A DNA stretch of 64,000 bases from Congeria kusceri (GCA_027627225.1 CM051024.1:40603225-40667224), one strand, 5' to 3'. Shown: positions 1-11,441, counted from the stretch's first letter. The notes: generated by a model from the sequence alone, not told the origin. Made by a program: numbers and translations.

Positions 1-484
1 GGGAGGCGATTAAACATTTGACATCAGTCCAATAAATATAACTACCTAAACTGTGTGGTGAATATGCTGCGAAGAAATCCCCCCCCCCCTTTACCCCTAA
101 ATGTTTTTTGGAGACGTAATCTGAAACCAGTGATGCAAAGTGATGTGCAATAAACATTAAAGGCCTCCAAATTACGAGACAACAAAACGCTATGTAAGCA
201 GTTGTCGTGCCTGCGTTAACACACAAAGTTTACATACATCAAAGAAAATGAGGCACTAAAGAATGTCATATGTATAGAGTTTTCGTGAATACGTGCAATG
301 TTTATTGACGAATTGTAATGAAAGGAAGATATGATTAATGGCAATGGTGTACATACTTGCAACAAAAAATCAAACAAATATACGGTAAATAAATGAAACA
401 AACACAAACCATGTCGCTTACACGTATGATTCTAAATTGTCCGTTTGTAAAACTCGTATATCAGGACTACGTGTCTAAACAATA

Positions 485-845
485 TGTTACCCATAAAATT
501 AATGTGTCCGAGTACTGTCGGATAAATACGATGTTACCCATAAAAGTAATGCGTCCGAGTACTGTCGGATAAATACGATGTTACCCATAAAATTAATGCG
601 TCCGAGTACTGTCTGATGATTACGATGTTAGCCATAAAGTTAATGTGTCCGAGTACTGTCAGATATATTACATGTTACCCATGGGTCATACAGGTAATGT
701 CTCCGAGTACTGTCTTATATATGTGATGTTACCCATGGGTGGGTCATACATACAATATCTCTGAGTACTATCGGTTATTTATGATACCCATGTGTCATAC
801 AAATAATGTGTCCAAGTACTGCCCATGTACTGTCGGATATATACG
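485..845. repeat. Degenerate ~47 bp minisatellite, copy 1, first block
   Basis: Successive units read TGTTACCCATAAAATTAATG, then a TGTCCGAGTACTGTCGGATA part and an ATACGA end. The first three units are close to 47 bp. Later units lengthen and diverge with inserts such as GGGTCATACA. The matching block in copy 2 has one more unit. No protein role is implied by open frames crossing it. Confidence 0.85.
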
Positions 846-1059
846 CGCTAACAGTACAGTAGTCAAGTGGTTTATGTTTACGGACAATTTAGTTGAAAAT
901 AGTTTATTAGGGTTAGGGTTAGTCTTTTATGTGGCTTAAACATGCTTTTAGGTGGCTATTTTAAGACACTGAACTATTCTTTTTTTGTAAGGGAGCCATT
1001 TAAGTATCATCTCTTAAGGACTTTCGATATTACCTATTGGTGATACAAGAAACGTGTCC

Positions 1060-1385
1060 GACACCTTTGTGTTACACACGCAATGTTTCAGAGTACTGTC
1101 GCGTATATACGCGTATGTTGTTACACATGGGTTATGCAACTAATGTGTCCGAGTACAGTCCGTGTCGGATATAAATGATATTACCCAAGGTTGATACAAA
1201 TATTGTATACGTAAATACATGAAGTTACCCATGGATTGTCAAGTAATGTCCCTATGTACTGTCGGATATACATGTCGTTGCCAATGGATCGTACAGTTAT
1301 GGGCCTGGGGACTGTCGGATATACATGAAGTTACCCATGGATCGTAAGTTAATGTGCCTAAGTACTGTCGGATATATATGATGAT
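1060..1385. repeat. Degenerate minisatellite, copy 1, second block
   Basis: The same motif words (GTCCGAGTAC, TGTCGGATATA, TTACCCATGGAT) return at irregular spacing after a ~200 bp gap that contains two telomere-like TTAGGG units near 908. It is probably an older, more decayed part of the 485-845 array. Confidence 0.65.
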
Positions 1386-1508
1386 ATCTCACCTCCTTCA
1401 TAAATGAGGCGATCCGATTGGCTAAGAGCGGTCACATGACCATGGGATATTTTCCATATACCATGGATATATTTCAATACCCCGTAGAATTCTAATAACG
1501 CAGTCTAA

Positions 1509-1539
1509 TGACGTCATTTTGTTTATTTTTGTGACGTCA
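1509..1539. promoter_or_regulatory. Pair of CRE-type palindromes TGACGTCA
   Basis: Two perfect TGACGTCA palindromes (1509-1516 and 1532-1539) flank a T-rich spacer. This octamer is the classical cAMP-response element bound by CREB/ATF bZIP factors. No gene start is visible beside them, so a regulatory role here is conjecture. The pair is conserved in copy 2 at 12105 and 12128. Confidence 0.3.
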
Positions 1540-3561
1540 TGTGTGAATTTCGTGTTATTTTCTAACTATTTATTTCGTTAATTTTCAAGTAATATCAGTC
1601 AAAACAAACCAGTGAACAGTAGTCGTTGAGATATATTCGTTACATTATTATTAACTTCGCTCTCGTATGGTATGAAACCACTGAGGGTGTATATCCCATA
1701 CACACTCAGTTACTAACAGTGCAACTTATATTACCCATGACACTACAATGACGGAACAAATGCTACAGACCTGCGACCGGCGCTTTGGACGGACAGGGTG
1801 GACATGGAACGCTCCTCGGGGATCTTCCCCACCTTCTTGTTCACCATCACTTTACTCATAGTCCCTTATGTTATCTCCTTTCACCGCGACTCATAAAATC
1901 ATATATTCCTTTAAGTCCGGTCTGAAACCCAGTGCTCACTAATTCACCGAAATAACTATTTCTCAGCCCAACACATGTCAATTGTTTTAGTATCTTTTAT
2001 CGGTACTTTCGTACGTCCAATAGGATATAAAATATCTCCCTGTTCACTTACACACATACCAGTTTAATTACTTTAATTCTGAGTACAACATACACCAATT
2101 GTTTTAAGTGTCTTTAAACAATAAAAAAACGCTATTTGTGTTCTAACACATTATTGCTTTCTTACACATTCACTAGTCATGTTTTATTTATCTCCACAAC
2201 GCATGCGTCGTAAAAAAACCCATAGCAAACAAGAAAATGCACCGTTTATTGACACTTGAACACACTAAATTGGCATACAGTAATTACAAAATGACTGGAT
2301 TTGACCTAAGCTGACATAATTATCACAGCCCACTATTCTAACAATATAAACAGTCAAATCGTTCTATTATGTTACTATGAAAAATCCACCCAGTTCAAGA
2401 CGCGGATTTAGTAAAAACTCTTTATTATGTCATGCAAATTAATCCTATAATCCCCACTTCAAAAGTTCTACAGGGGCACAACAAAGGCCGACCTTCGATG
2501 TCAATGAAATATTTGCAATTACAAGGCTTTTATTGAGAAGGTTAACGGTTTATCCCGTCCTTTTGTAAGCTGCTAATAATATGCGATCATGTTCGAAGAT
2601 TTCTATTCGGTGCAGACCATTATACTTTGTAACATCAGATATTTTATTTTTAGTTTCTCGGACATTTGTTACAAAAAAAACTTCTATTGGAGTTGGAAAT
2701 AAAAATCAATAACTTTCTGTTATAAACGCATTTTTTTGCAATAAACATGACTTTAACAATAATAATACAATGCAAAGCTTGTTATATAAACATGCATATA
2801 AAGTCAACGTGATTTACGTTACGTTGACGTTGAATTAATAAATTATACGTTACACTGTGTTTTTAGTACATTACATTCTAAATGTGAATTGAAAACTATT
2901 TATATTATCAATATTAAGGCATATGGCATCAATGGAAATAAACGATTTATATTATTTGTATAATTGTACACTATTGTCTATGTCGTGTTTTAAATTTTGT
3001 TTTATTTTTGTACTTTCCAAAAAACAAATCGCGTCGGCGGATCGAAGAAACTTACATAAGCAAACCTGGCCTAAGTTATACCGACTGACTTTGAAAGGCG
3101 AAGGTGATACTTCAAGAATGTTAAAGAGGTGTTCTCATTCAGCGTAAATGGATATTTGAATTTGGGCGCGATTGACAGCGATCAGTCAAAATATAAACTT
3201 AAGCCAGGTAAAAATGTTGCTTGGCTTAAAATGTTCTTGTTCTTTTTATTATAATCACTCAACAGACGGATATTTTTGCGACTGAAAGTTATCAGCCAAA
3301 AGTAAATATAATCTGAATCAGAAAATGCCGCTGTGTTTTATTTAATGTGTTTTATTGTCAATAATTTGTCCAATATCAACAATTAATATTTTAAAGATCT
3401 GGTCTGACAATAATTAGTCAAAACATAAACTTAAGCAGATGAACACGCCGTTGTACTCAGGTTTGTTCTTTTGCAAAAATTGAAGCCATTATAAGTTGAC
3501 TGGGGAACATTTATATATGACTAGTTCCTCCCCCCCCCCCCCTTGAATCAATAATAATCCT

Positions 3562-4035
3562 TTAAAGGGACCTGTTCACAGATTGACGAATTGACAAGTT
3601 TCAACTTTTTGTCACCGATTTCAAAAATAACAGAACCGTGAATACAATGGAGCAAAATAACACTACGGACCTAGAGTATACTGTAAAACCATTTCGTTTA
3701 TGAGCAATCATCAGCTGAAATTGATAACATTATAAAGCGTTTGTAAAGCTAAACGATGGAATAATTTGGAGTGTTTCTGTTGTTTTCGTTGAAATATTTG
3801 ACAACACGTGGAACACTTAAATACAGTAAAAATAAAGCAGATTGACATATATAGCCTTTTCATCCGGAGGTCCCGGGTTCGAACCCCAGTGAGACCTTTT
3901 TTTCTCGTCTGTTCTTTTTCTAAATACTTTTCTAGTTATTATACTTGAGCTTTTAAGTTCCGATGCTTAAACCTGTCCGTTTAAGAAAATGGCATACTTA
4001 AAAAAATGCGAAAATCTGTGAACAAGTCCCTTTAA
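3562..4035 (-). mobile_element. TTAA-flanked TIR element with tRNA-like remnant (element A, copy 1)
   Basis: Both ends carry the TIR AGGGACNTGTTCACAGATT in inverted orientation, each bordered by TTAA. It shares interior sequence with the elements at 8861, 40152, 55770 and 57418 but lies reversed relative to 40152. Near the middle it keeps the 3' half of a tRNA-like gene with a B box GGTTCGAACCC at about 3876 and a T-run at 3897-3903 that would act as a Pol III terminator. No clear A box remains. There is no coding capacity, so it is a non-autonomous element. Confidence 0.8.
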
Positions 4036-4151
4036 CAAAAACGTGTAAGGGGCTTACATACATGTATATGTATTAGTGACAAAACGCTGGACATGTCTAT
4101 ACTGGTGTCGAAGCTTCAATACCACATCAAGGTTGATTTCTACCGAATTTA

Positions 4152-4245
4152 ACTAGGTTCTACCCAGGAAACAGACTCGAAAGTGTCTCAATAAGCCTTA
4201 GGCTTTCGATGCAATCGAGCTAAAATAAATAGGTATAAACTAGCC
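4152..4245 (+). mobile_element. SINE tail fragment
   Basis: The stretch with TTCTACCCAGGAA, GTGTCTCAATAAGC and CAATCGAGCTAAAATAAATA matches the tail of the SINE at 58808-59022 and, on the other strand, 28345-28440. The tRNA-like head is missing, so this looks 5'-truncated. It recurs in copy 2 near 14724. Confidence 0.6.
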
Positions 4246-4843
4246 GAAGTTTTCTATAATTTTAATGTGATTAAAACTTAAAAACGGATGCCTATTTCAA
4301 AAGTGGCAACAAATTTAGAAAAGGCACAAGTGTTCAAAAATGTCACGTTTCACATATTAAAAGTAAGAACGTACATCCAAAAGTGACAAGAAGTAAAAAG
4401 AAACGTAAATGCCACTTTAAAAGTCTGTGACCATGAATCGGTGGTCTTCAATCGACTGTTAAAGTATCTGTGTTTATGGACGTTTTTCTTTACAATCGGA
4501 AATCAAAACACATTCGACCGATTGTGAAGAACTAACATTAAAATCACCGCATATGTTTACATCCGAATCATATCCATTGAAATGTACAAAAGTTATAGAA
4601 AACATTAAAAGATTGCTTATATCTCGCTCACTATGACATTTCATCCGTAGACGAAATGTACGCTAATTTGAAAAAACATTTTCTTTTACCTATCCACTCT
4701 ACACATTAAAATACAGTTGTATATTATAAATTATGACTGATGAAAAATTATGACATATTAGTAATAACTCTTCAATGGCCTTACATGACCAAAATCTGAA
4801 CAAAAAGTTGAGATACAAAGGAATAAAATACAACTGAATTGTT

Positions 4844-4916
4844 TGGTTCCGCTGGGGCTCGAACCCAGTACCTTCTGCGTGTACAGCAGACGTGATAACC
4901 ACTACACTACGGAACC
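4844..4916 (-). tRNA. tRNA-Val (TAC), with atypical base 33
   Basis: This 73-nt cloverleaf has the acceptor pair GGTTCCG/CGGAACC, an A box TAGTGTAGTGG and a B box GGTTCGAGCCC. The anticodon loop is TGTACAC, so the anticodon is TAC. The normally invariant U33 is G here. The T-stem side reads GGTACTGGG instead of GGTCCTGGG. The U33 change makes normal decoding doubtful, so it may be a pseudogene. An identical copy is at 15417. Confidence 0.75.
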
Positions 4917-5432
4917 ACATAACCATAAATGCGGCATATCATTATCAAGGAACTTTTCGTTATCTTCACCAAACTGCAAGTGTATTAAACATTCATTAAA
5001 CATCATTTTAACCATGACCCCTGTTTTAATCATGTTTGTGCTTAGCGCATGTTGTGTGTTTTGATATGGCAAACCGTGTGTTATATAGGCAACTGTGCAC
5101 TTGCCCTAAATTAAATTAAGATTAAAGTATCTAAATTTGTGTTAATATCAAGAATGATGACAAATGGGGCGACCCCATGGCCCCTAATTGTGTGTATGAG
5201 GGTCGCCGGAAGAATCGTTTGTTGAAAATACTCTAAAAACTTACTAACTGCGGCGTTATTCAACAGCTGATGCGGTTTGAGTGTCATTACCTTATATTTT
5301 GTAATAATTTTACATAAAGTAGAAAACATTAGACACGTCGCGTTTATATATAATACGATTACCAATAAATGGTGTTCAAAAATTGTTCAAATCATTAATT
5401 TTTAGGCTTTAGTAAATTTGACGAAAACTATT

Positions 5433-5505
5433 TGGTTCTGCTGGGACTCGAACACAGGACATCTCGCGTGTGAAGCAAGTGTGATAACCACTTCACTACG
5501 GAACC
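5433..5505 (-). tRNA. tRNA-Val (CAC), diverged, possible pseudogene
   Basis: It is 73 nt long with anticodon loop TTCACAC (anticodon CAC). It differs from the consensus in the acceptor stem (a C-A mismatch next to the D-arm side), the A box (TAGTGAAGTGG) and the T stem (CTGTG against CCCAG). Several stem mismatches suggest a decaying gene. The same changes occur in copy 2, so they predate the duplication. Confidence 0.6.
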
Positions 5506-5711
5506 ACTCTTTGAACAAATTGAATGCAACTTTTTGTGGGTTTCAAGGTCGAAAATGCAAACTTGTGGGTAATGCACTTACTCGTTGCGACAATTCACTA
5601 GTTCATTTACAAACGCAAATGTTGCAGTGAACATAGTTCATGAATCGATATAGATACATTAGTAATCCGCTGTATAAACATAAGGCGACAGTATGACATT
5701 ATCAAACGTAA

Positions 5712-5784
5712 GGTTCCGTAGTGTAGTGGTTATCACGTCTGCTTTACACGCAGAAAGTCCTGGGTTCGAGCCCCAGCGGAACCA
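5712..5784 (+). tRNA. tRNA-Val (TAC)
   Basis: A standard 73-nt cloverleaf: acceptor GGTTCCG/CGGAACC, A box TAGTGTAGTGG, anticodon loop TTTACAC (anticodon TAC), T arm CTGGG/CCCAG with B box GGTTCGAGCCC. The only change from the consensus in this window is AAAGTCC for AAGGTCC after the anticodon stem, outside the stems. It should be functional. Confidence 0.92.
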
Positions 5785-5994
5785 CACTTTTGACACATTA
5801 GCATACCATTTTAAGTTTCAGGAACTTGTTCTTATCGTTTAGAAATTTTACGTTGATGCACGTGTCCACAAATTATTTTAGGATATGGTATACACTTATA
5901 GAAACGTTTCAAAGTAACACAATTATATATGATTCTATATATATATTTATATTGGCAAACTACAATAAAGCTGCATTCGACTTGTTCAAGGAGC

Positions 5995-6067
5995 GGTTCC
6001 GTAGTGTCGTGGTTATCACGCTCGCTTCACACGCGAGAGGTCCTGGATTCGAGCCCCAGCGGAACCA
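5995..6067 (+). tRNA. tRNA-Val (CAC), with weakened promoter boxes
   Basis: It has the correct 73-nt length and a paired acceptor, with anticodon loop TTCACAC (CAC). The A box reads TAGTGTCGTGG and the B box GGATTCGAG. The latter breaks the conserved 53-61 G-C pair of the T stem. Transcription and stability may be reduced. Copy 2 carries the same changes. Confidence 0.7.
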
Positions 6068-6114
6068 AATATTTTTCGTCACATTTACTTAAGCCTAAAA
6101 ATTAATGATGTGTT

Positions 6115-6404
6115 TCAGGAGGGAGGGCGATTTTTTATTGAAGTATTTTTTTTTTCTCCTTCTCTTGTCTATTGACACTATGTAATGGCTTATTAAACAA
6201 GTAAATTAGTGCATAAATGACCGTTTGTGATTAATAAATGTATATTTAGAATTTTATAGAAAGAGATGATTATATTGCTATTCAAACTTAAAATTGTCTT
6301 TAATCTGTACTTATTTACTTGTTTTAAAAAGCCATTACATAGTGTCAATAGAAAAGAGAAGGAGAAAAAAAAAAAAAAAAAAAAAAAATCGCCCTTCCTC
6401 CTGA
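6115..6404. mobile_element. Foldback element with ~90 bp inverted arms (copy 1)
   Basis: Left arm 6115-6210 and right arm 6305-6404 are inverted copies of each other. The ends read TCAGGAGGGAGGGCGA and TCGCCCTTCCTCCTGA, and the inner part shares ATTGACACTATGTAATGGC. The centre is ~95 bp of AT-rich DNA. A poly(A)/poly(T) tract inside each arm differs in length between copies 1 and 2, so it mutates fast. There is no coding capacity. Confidence 0.75.
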
Positions 6405-6552
6405 TAATTTGGAAAAAGTGCCTGAGAAACAATTCATTATTGTTTTAGCCTTACTGAAAAATGCGGTTTGTTTGAATTCCTTAAATCTAGTACGGTTTCC
6501 TTAGGCCCCGAACCCCCCCCCCCAAAAAAAAACCCACCAAAAAACAACAAAA

Positions 6553-6760
6553 TAGTCTAGTTTCTGGTCTCCCGACCGACCCATTACTTTTGCTGCCGAC
6601 CCTACATATTTTTGGTCCAAAAATAATAAAGACTGAAAAAGACTGTTACCGTGTACAACACAAACCATTCTCCCATCATAAAAAAAAATAAACAAATTTT
6701 GAAAAAATCCCTACCTACCGACATTTATTTTTGGGGGCAGGAGACCAGAAACGGAACTAT
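6553..6760. mobile_element. Short inverted-repeat element with TTTCTGGTCTCC ends (copy 1)
   Basis: The sequence TAGTCTAGTTTCTGGTCTCC near the left end faces GGAGACCAGAAACGGAACTA at the right end, an imperfect ~20 bp inverted repeat. The interior is AT-rich, and the left flank is a run of C then A. The word CTGCCGACCCTACAT also appears, slightly changed, near 10378, which suggests a repeat family. Confidence 0.5.
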
Positions 6761-8406
6761 TATTTTTTGGCCTTAACTAAAACTTACAATCAAATGTTTC
6801 GTGTAGGAAAGAATAACCCTGACTTTCTTATTTTTTTTATCGTGTTGATATGTTTTCGCGTAAAACCCATCATTGTTCACACAAGCCTAACAAGCATTTA
6901 CTACATCACAGTTTTCTAAAACAACATAACAAAACAAAGCAACACCAACTTCAGCAGCAGCAACATCAACTCAGTATCCCACACAATGCAGACCAGCCGT
7001 TGTGAGAATCAGCCATCACAAAGCCCTTTAATATGGATTGGCTAGATATAATACGATACCTAAGTAAACTAAGTAAAATATGTCTATATATAGTCTCTTG
7101 TAATTCTTACAAGAATGGCCATGTACTAATATTATGTTGATACTGTTATGTTTCAATGTAAACATGCATGAGACTCTAATAATAAAATATATAAATATAT
7201 ATATACATTATCAACTTTGTGGTCGCACCTTTTGCTTTACATGGGGTCAATGGTTATGTCGTATAACACTCGACCAGACGACCACCATAACTTCGATAAC
7301 ACGGCAATAATATTTATCTCATGTCATAAACTTAAAGCCCCTGTTTATAATATCAATTTCTTTCATGCTATGCGGTGAATGAGTGGCGAAAACCAGTGAA
7401 AGATAACCCGAGCATTTTACTCAAGTCTGGGTCGAGTGAAAATATAAAATCTGATAAATTCACTTTGGCTTTCGGGACTATTTTTTTAATGTGCAAGAGT
7501 TGTCTCCCTTGTCCAGAAAAGTTCATGCACATTTTTGAAGTCGTCTGCAACTACAGTGAACGAGAATAAAGCAAAATGAATAAAAAAATTCATGGCTTAT
7601 TGGTGTGTTAGAAAATTTATTTGATTTTGATGAGTTTTCAAAACAGAATTTGATGACTTAAACGTGGAAAATAATACGAATGAAGCACAAAATGAATTGA
7701 AAAAAAAGTGTAAAACATGAAACATAAAAAGGGAACATAAACTGGATCTAAATGAATGCAGTTAAGTAAGGTTCAGGCCTGTTGCTGTTAATCAATTTCT
7801 GTCTGACAATATTAATACGAAATTTACATTAAAAAGAAGAAACGGTGAAACGAAATTAATGAAATTAATGTTTGATGTAAAAACAAAAATGAAATGGCCA
7901 CTGTTTATAATACCAATACATTTTGACAATAAAATAAAATATATAAATGTTTCACTGCAGAATGTGTACCGCAGTCATTGTCAATGCTTCAGATTCAAAG
8001 TAACTGGTCCAGGGTTAGTAAAGTTCCTAAGTAATATCCTAACTTAAGATGAAAGGCGTCTTAGCTGTATACCCCTACATTCGGTTTAATGTTGTGTTAA
8101 AATACAGTCATGCATAATTACAACGGAAATAGTTAAACTATCAGCAGAAAAAAACACACGATGTTTTACAAATGTTCACATATTGTTCATTATCAATTGA
8201 AATAGATCTAAATGCCGATTGCTGTTTTACGAGAATGACACATGTGATTTTTAATACAATAGTGACAATACCAAGTGTACTTTCTATTATTTAATTTAAA
8301 ATGTTACCATATTTGCATAAATTAGCATTTATATAAAACTATTCCCAAGATAGTTTCGCCAGATAAAAAAATTAAAGAAAACTGTTGAACAAGATTTGAA
8401 CATGTC

Positions 8407-8479
8407 GGTTCCGTAGTGTAGTGGTTATCACGCTCGCTTCACACGCGAGAGGTCCTGGGTTCGAGCACCAGCGGAACCA
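8407..8479 (+). tRNA. tRNA-Val (CAC)
   Basis: A 73-nt cloverleaf with GGTTCCG/CGGAACC acceptor, consensus A box and anticodon loop TTCACAC (CAC). The T arm carries GAGCACCAG where copy 2 and the consensus have GAGCCCCAG, giving one T-stem mismatch. This change arose after the duplication. It is probably functional, but weaker than the copy 2 partner at 18991. Confidence 0.82.
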
Positions 8480-8860
8480 TACTTTTGAATGCGTACATGA
8501 TTTATACTAATCTTCCCGTACTTTTACGATTTGTCTTATTTCTTTTAACATACAACACTTATTAATGTTATATAATTATAAAATTATAGCCTCTTATAAT
8601 TACGTCCCTTCGTTGAGTTAACGTCACGATCGTTCTACGCTCTCGCAGTCTTTAGTTCGAACCTTATAGGGACGAAATACTTTCACCAATATGTTTTGTA
8701 CTAACCCGGATGTAGATAATTATTCTGCAGCAGAACCGGATGTCATCGCGTGCTATTTTCCAGGCGACAAATAGTTTGTTATTGTTAGAATCAGATTGCG
8801 GTCAATGCATCAAATATATATCGGTACATAAACAAAGGCAGAAATACTCATATGAGGACG

Positions 8861-9709
8861 TTAAAGAGACTCGTTCACAGATTTTTTGTATTATTTTTTT
8901 TAAATATGCCATAAAATGTATACAGTGGAAACACTAAAGCATCTGAACTAAAGACTATTTTAATTGACGTAAATCGATACTATTATAACAAGAAAAGCAT
9001 CAAAAAGTGCGAATCGATCCTGGGAACTCCGGATCAAAAGTATGACACTCTAACCACTCGGCTAATCGTCGGGCCCTGCTAGCTCAGTTGGTAGAGCGCT
9101 AGACTGACAATCCGGGGATCGTGAGTTCGAACCCCAGCCCGGCTAGCTCGGTTGGTAGAGCGCTAGACTGACAATCCAGGGATCGTGAGTTCGAACCCCA
9201 GCCCGGCCACATAAATTGTGTGGGGATTGGTCATGAAGTTACTGGCATAGGTATGTGCACTTAGTACTGGTAAACCGCTTAGATCGACTAGGCTTGCCCA
9301 GGAAAAATGTGAGTAGGTTAACTAACCGCCGTGATATGACTGAAATACTGTTAAAAACGGCGGAAAATACAGACAAACAAACAAAACAAACACTCGGCCA
9401 ATCTGTTTCATATACATGTTAGTGTTATTTTACTTTATGTACGCATGATTTCACGTGTTTCAAAAATTTGAATGAAATCAACAGAAGCTCTCCAAAATAT
9501 TCAATCGTTTCCCGTGTACAAACGCATTAAATTTTATCCATTTAAACTGACGATTACTCAGTAATTAACGAAATGTACTCATCAATATATTTCTATGTCA
9601 GTAGTGCTATTGCGCTCAATGGTCTCAGTTTTCTTATATTTTCTGTTATTTTTGGACACTGTGATTTTGCAAATTGCCGATTTGTCAATCTGTGAAAAGG
9701 TCCCTTTAA
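8861..9709 (+). mobile_element. TTAA-flanked TIR element with tRNA-like gene, interrupted by a SINE (element B, copy 1)
   Basis: The ends TTAAAGAGACTCGTTCACAG and CTGTGAAAAGGTCCCTTTAA are the family TIRs. The right half matches the elements at 40152 and 57418 through words such as CACGTG, ATTCAATCG and GTAGTGCTATTGCGCTC. On the minus strand it holds a tRNA-like gene with an A box TTAGCCGAGTGG, a CTTTTGATCC anticodon-loop region, a B box-like GGATCGATTCG and a T5 run just downstream. The SINE at 9068-9390 sits in the A box. Confidence 0.82.
9068..9390 (+). mobile_element. tRNA-derived SINE with doubled head (copy 1)
   Basis: The SINE is bounded by a 13 bp target-site duplication, CACTCGGCTAATC at 9055-9067 and CACTCGGCCAATC at 9391-9403. 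Its head is tRNA-like (A box TAGCTCAGTTGG, anticodon loop CTGACAA, B box AGTTCGAACCC) and is present twice in tandem with a ~64 bp period. The body follows and ends in CGGCGGAAAATACAGACAAA and CAAA-type repeats. The loop would read GAC (Val), but the T stem pairs poorly, so it is a SINE head, not a working tRNA. Copy 2 has one head only. Confidence 0.88.
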
Positions 9710-10061
9710 GGGAAAACGACAATGTTGCAGACGACAGCAAACTATCGACCTAAGATGGTTAGTAAGAAGTATCTTTATTGAAAATATGTTGCGATTGCAC
9801 GATATAATTTCTTTGATAATTGGGTTTTTATTGATTAAACGATAGTCATTCGTTTTTTCTCTTTACAAAAATGAATGATAATTGTGAACAATGGGCGATA
9901 AGAAATATTGATTGGGCTACTTAAAGACGCTTACTAATCGCGGCTTTACTTTTGCATAAAAATAAAATCAGGAATTGAGTTTTACGATCACGAGTTTTTC
10001 GTTAATACATTTATGTCAGTGGAATACCTAGTATGGTATGTAAGCAAAGCACGAATATAAT

Positions 10062-10223
10062 TGAGGCGTGTCGTGGGAAAATCGGGCTTAATACAAGTGC
10101 GTAAAGTGTCATCCCGGATCAGCCTGTGCAGTCCACACAGGTTAATCCAGGACGGCACTTTCCGCCTACAGTGGATTTATGTTTAGAAGAGACTTCCTTG
10201 AAACAGAAAATGCCATATAAGCG
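10062..10223. mobile_element. Truncated palindromic foldback element (left arm)
   Basis: It begins GAGGCGTGTCGTGGGAAA and carries the inner hairpin region around AGCCTGTGCAGTCCACACAG. It follows the complete element at 20583 up to ATGCCATATAAGCG and then stops abruptly. The stop is the right breakpoint of the 10 kb duplication. Confidence 0.85.
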
Positions 10224-10550
10224 AAAATCAATTAATGTCTAACTACGAAACAAGAACAGTGATGACAGAACACACTAAACTCGTACAGCAGGAGAGAAAA
10301 AAAAACAAAGTTAGGAGTATAAAACAGTTGTTGGTTTCCGCAGACCCGACGTCGCCCCCCCCCCCCCCATTTTTTTCTGCCGACACTACATGTTTTTTTG
10401 CCTATCGATCATGAACTTTTTCTGACTTTCGGTAAAAAGTACAGTTTTTACTAATATGCGGCTTTTCGGTAATTAACAAACCATTCGAATTAGTCTGCTT
10501 GTGACAGGCGCTCTTGGTAATGACATACCGTAAGGTACAGTTTCTTTGAT
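10224..10550. other. Spacer between duplication copies
   Basis: This ~327 bp sequence is not found in the visible part of copy 1 or after copy 2. It contains a C-run near 10356 followed by TTTTTTTCTGCCGACACTACAT, which resembles the interior of the element at 6553. No exon or RNA gene is seen. If the array continues to the left it could be part of the repeat unit. Confidence 0.6.
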
Positions 10551-11034
10551 GGGAGGCGATTAAACATTCGACATCAGTCCAATCAATATAACTACCTAAA
10601 CTGTGTGGTGAATATGCTGCGAAGAAATCCCCCCCCCCCCATACCCCTAAATGTTTTTTGGAGACGTAATCTGAAACCAGTGATGCAAAGTGATGTGCAA
10701 TAAACATTAAAGGCCTCCAAATTACGAGACACCCAAACGCTATGTAAACAGTTGTCGTTCCTGCGTTAACACACAAAGTTTACATACATCAAAGAAAATG
10801 AGGCACTAAAGAATGTCATATGTATAGAGTTTTCGTGAATACGTGCAATGTTTATTGACGAATTGTAATGAAAGGAAGATATGATTAATGGCAATGGTGT
10901 ACATACTTGCAACAAAAAATCAAACAAATGTACGGTAAATAAATGAAACAAACACAAACCATGTCGCTTACACGAATGATTCTAAATTGTCCGTTTGTAA
11001 AACTCGTATATCAGGACTACGTGTCTAAACAATA

Positions 11035-11441
11035 TGTTACCCATAAAATTAATGTGTCCGAGTACTGTCGGATAAATACGATGTACCCATAAAAATAATG
11101 CGTCCGAGTACTGTCGGATAAATACGATGTTACCCATAAAATTAATGCGTCCGAGTACTGTCGGATAAATACGATGTTACCCATAAAATTAATGCGTCCG
11201 AGTACTGTCTGATGATTACGATGTTAGCCATAAAGTTAATGTGTCCGAGTACTGTCAGATATATTACATGTTACCCATGGGTCATACAAGTAATGTCTCC
11301 TAGTACTGTCTTATATATGTGATGTTACCCATGGGTGGGTCATACATACAATATCTCTGAGTACTATCGGTTATTTATGATACCCATGTGTCATACAAAT
11401 AATGTGTCCAAGTACTGCCCAAGTACTGTCGGATATATACG
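11035..11441. repeat. Degenerate ~47 bp minisatellite, copy 2, first block
   Basis: This is the same array as 485-845 with one more TGTTACCCATAAAATTAATG unit. It shows that the array length changed after the duplication. Confidence 0.85.

Larger units (their letters stand above)
1..10223. repeat. Segmental tandem duplication, copy 1 (~10.2 kb, continues off the left edge)
   Basis: Position 1 matches position 10551, and the match runs almost unbroken to 10223/20744. All five tRNA-Val-type sequences and all embedded repeats recur in the same order. The offset between copies drifts from 10550 to about 10521 through small indels: one fewer 47 bp minisatellite unit here, a 5' TIR kept here but lost in copy 2, and an extra ~64 bp SINE head here. 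Outside the listed elements, 1726-3530, 4250-4840, 6770-8400 and 8480-8860 are AT-rich sequence without a convincing exon. Because position 1 is already inside the unit, its true left end is not visible. Confidence 0.97.

Noticed and set aside
905..921. TTAGGG repeats
   Set aside because: Only two units, within decayed minisatellite DNA. Far too short for a telomere remnant; could be chance.
9071..9205. Two tandem tRNA-Val (GAC) genes
   Set aside because: The heads have mismatched anticodon and T stems and are followed directly by a SINE body with a target duplication. They are SINE heads.
10402..10776. 124-codon minus-strand frame
   Set aside because: It crosses the C-run and the junction between duplication copies. 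There is no start or splice context and no protein-like composition.
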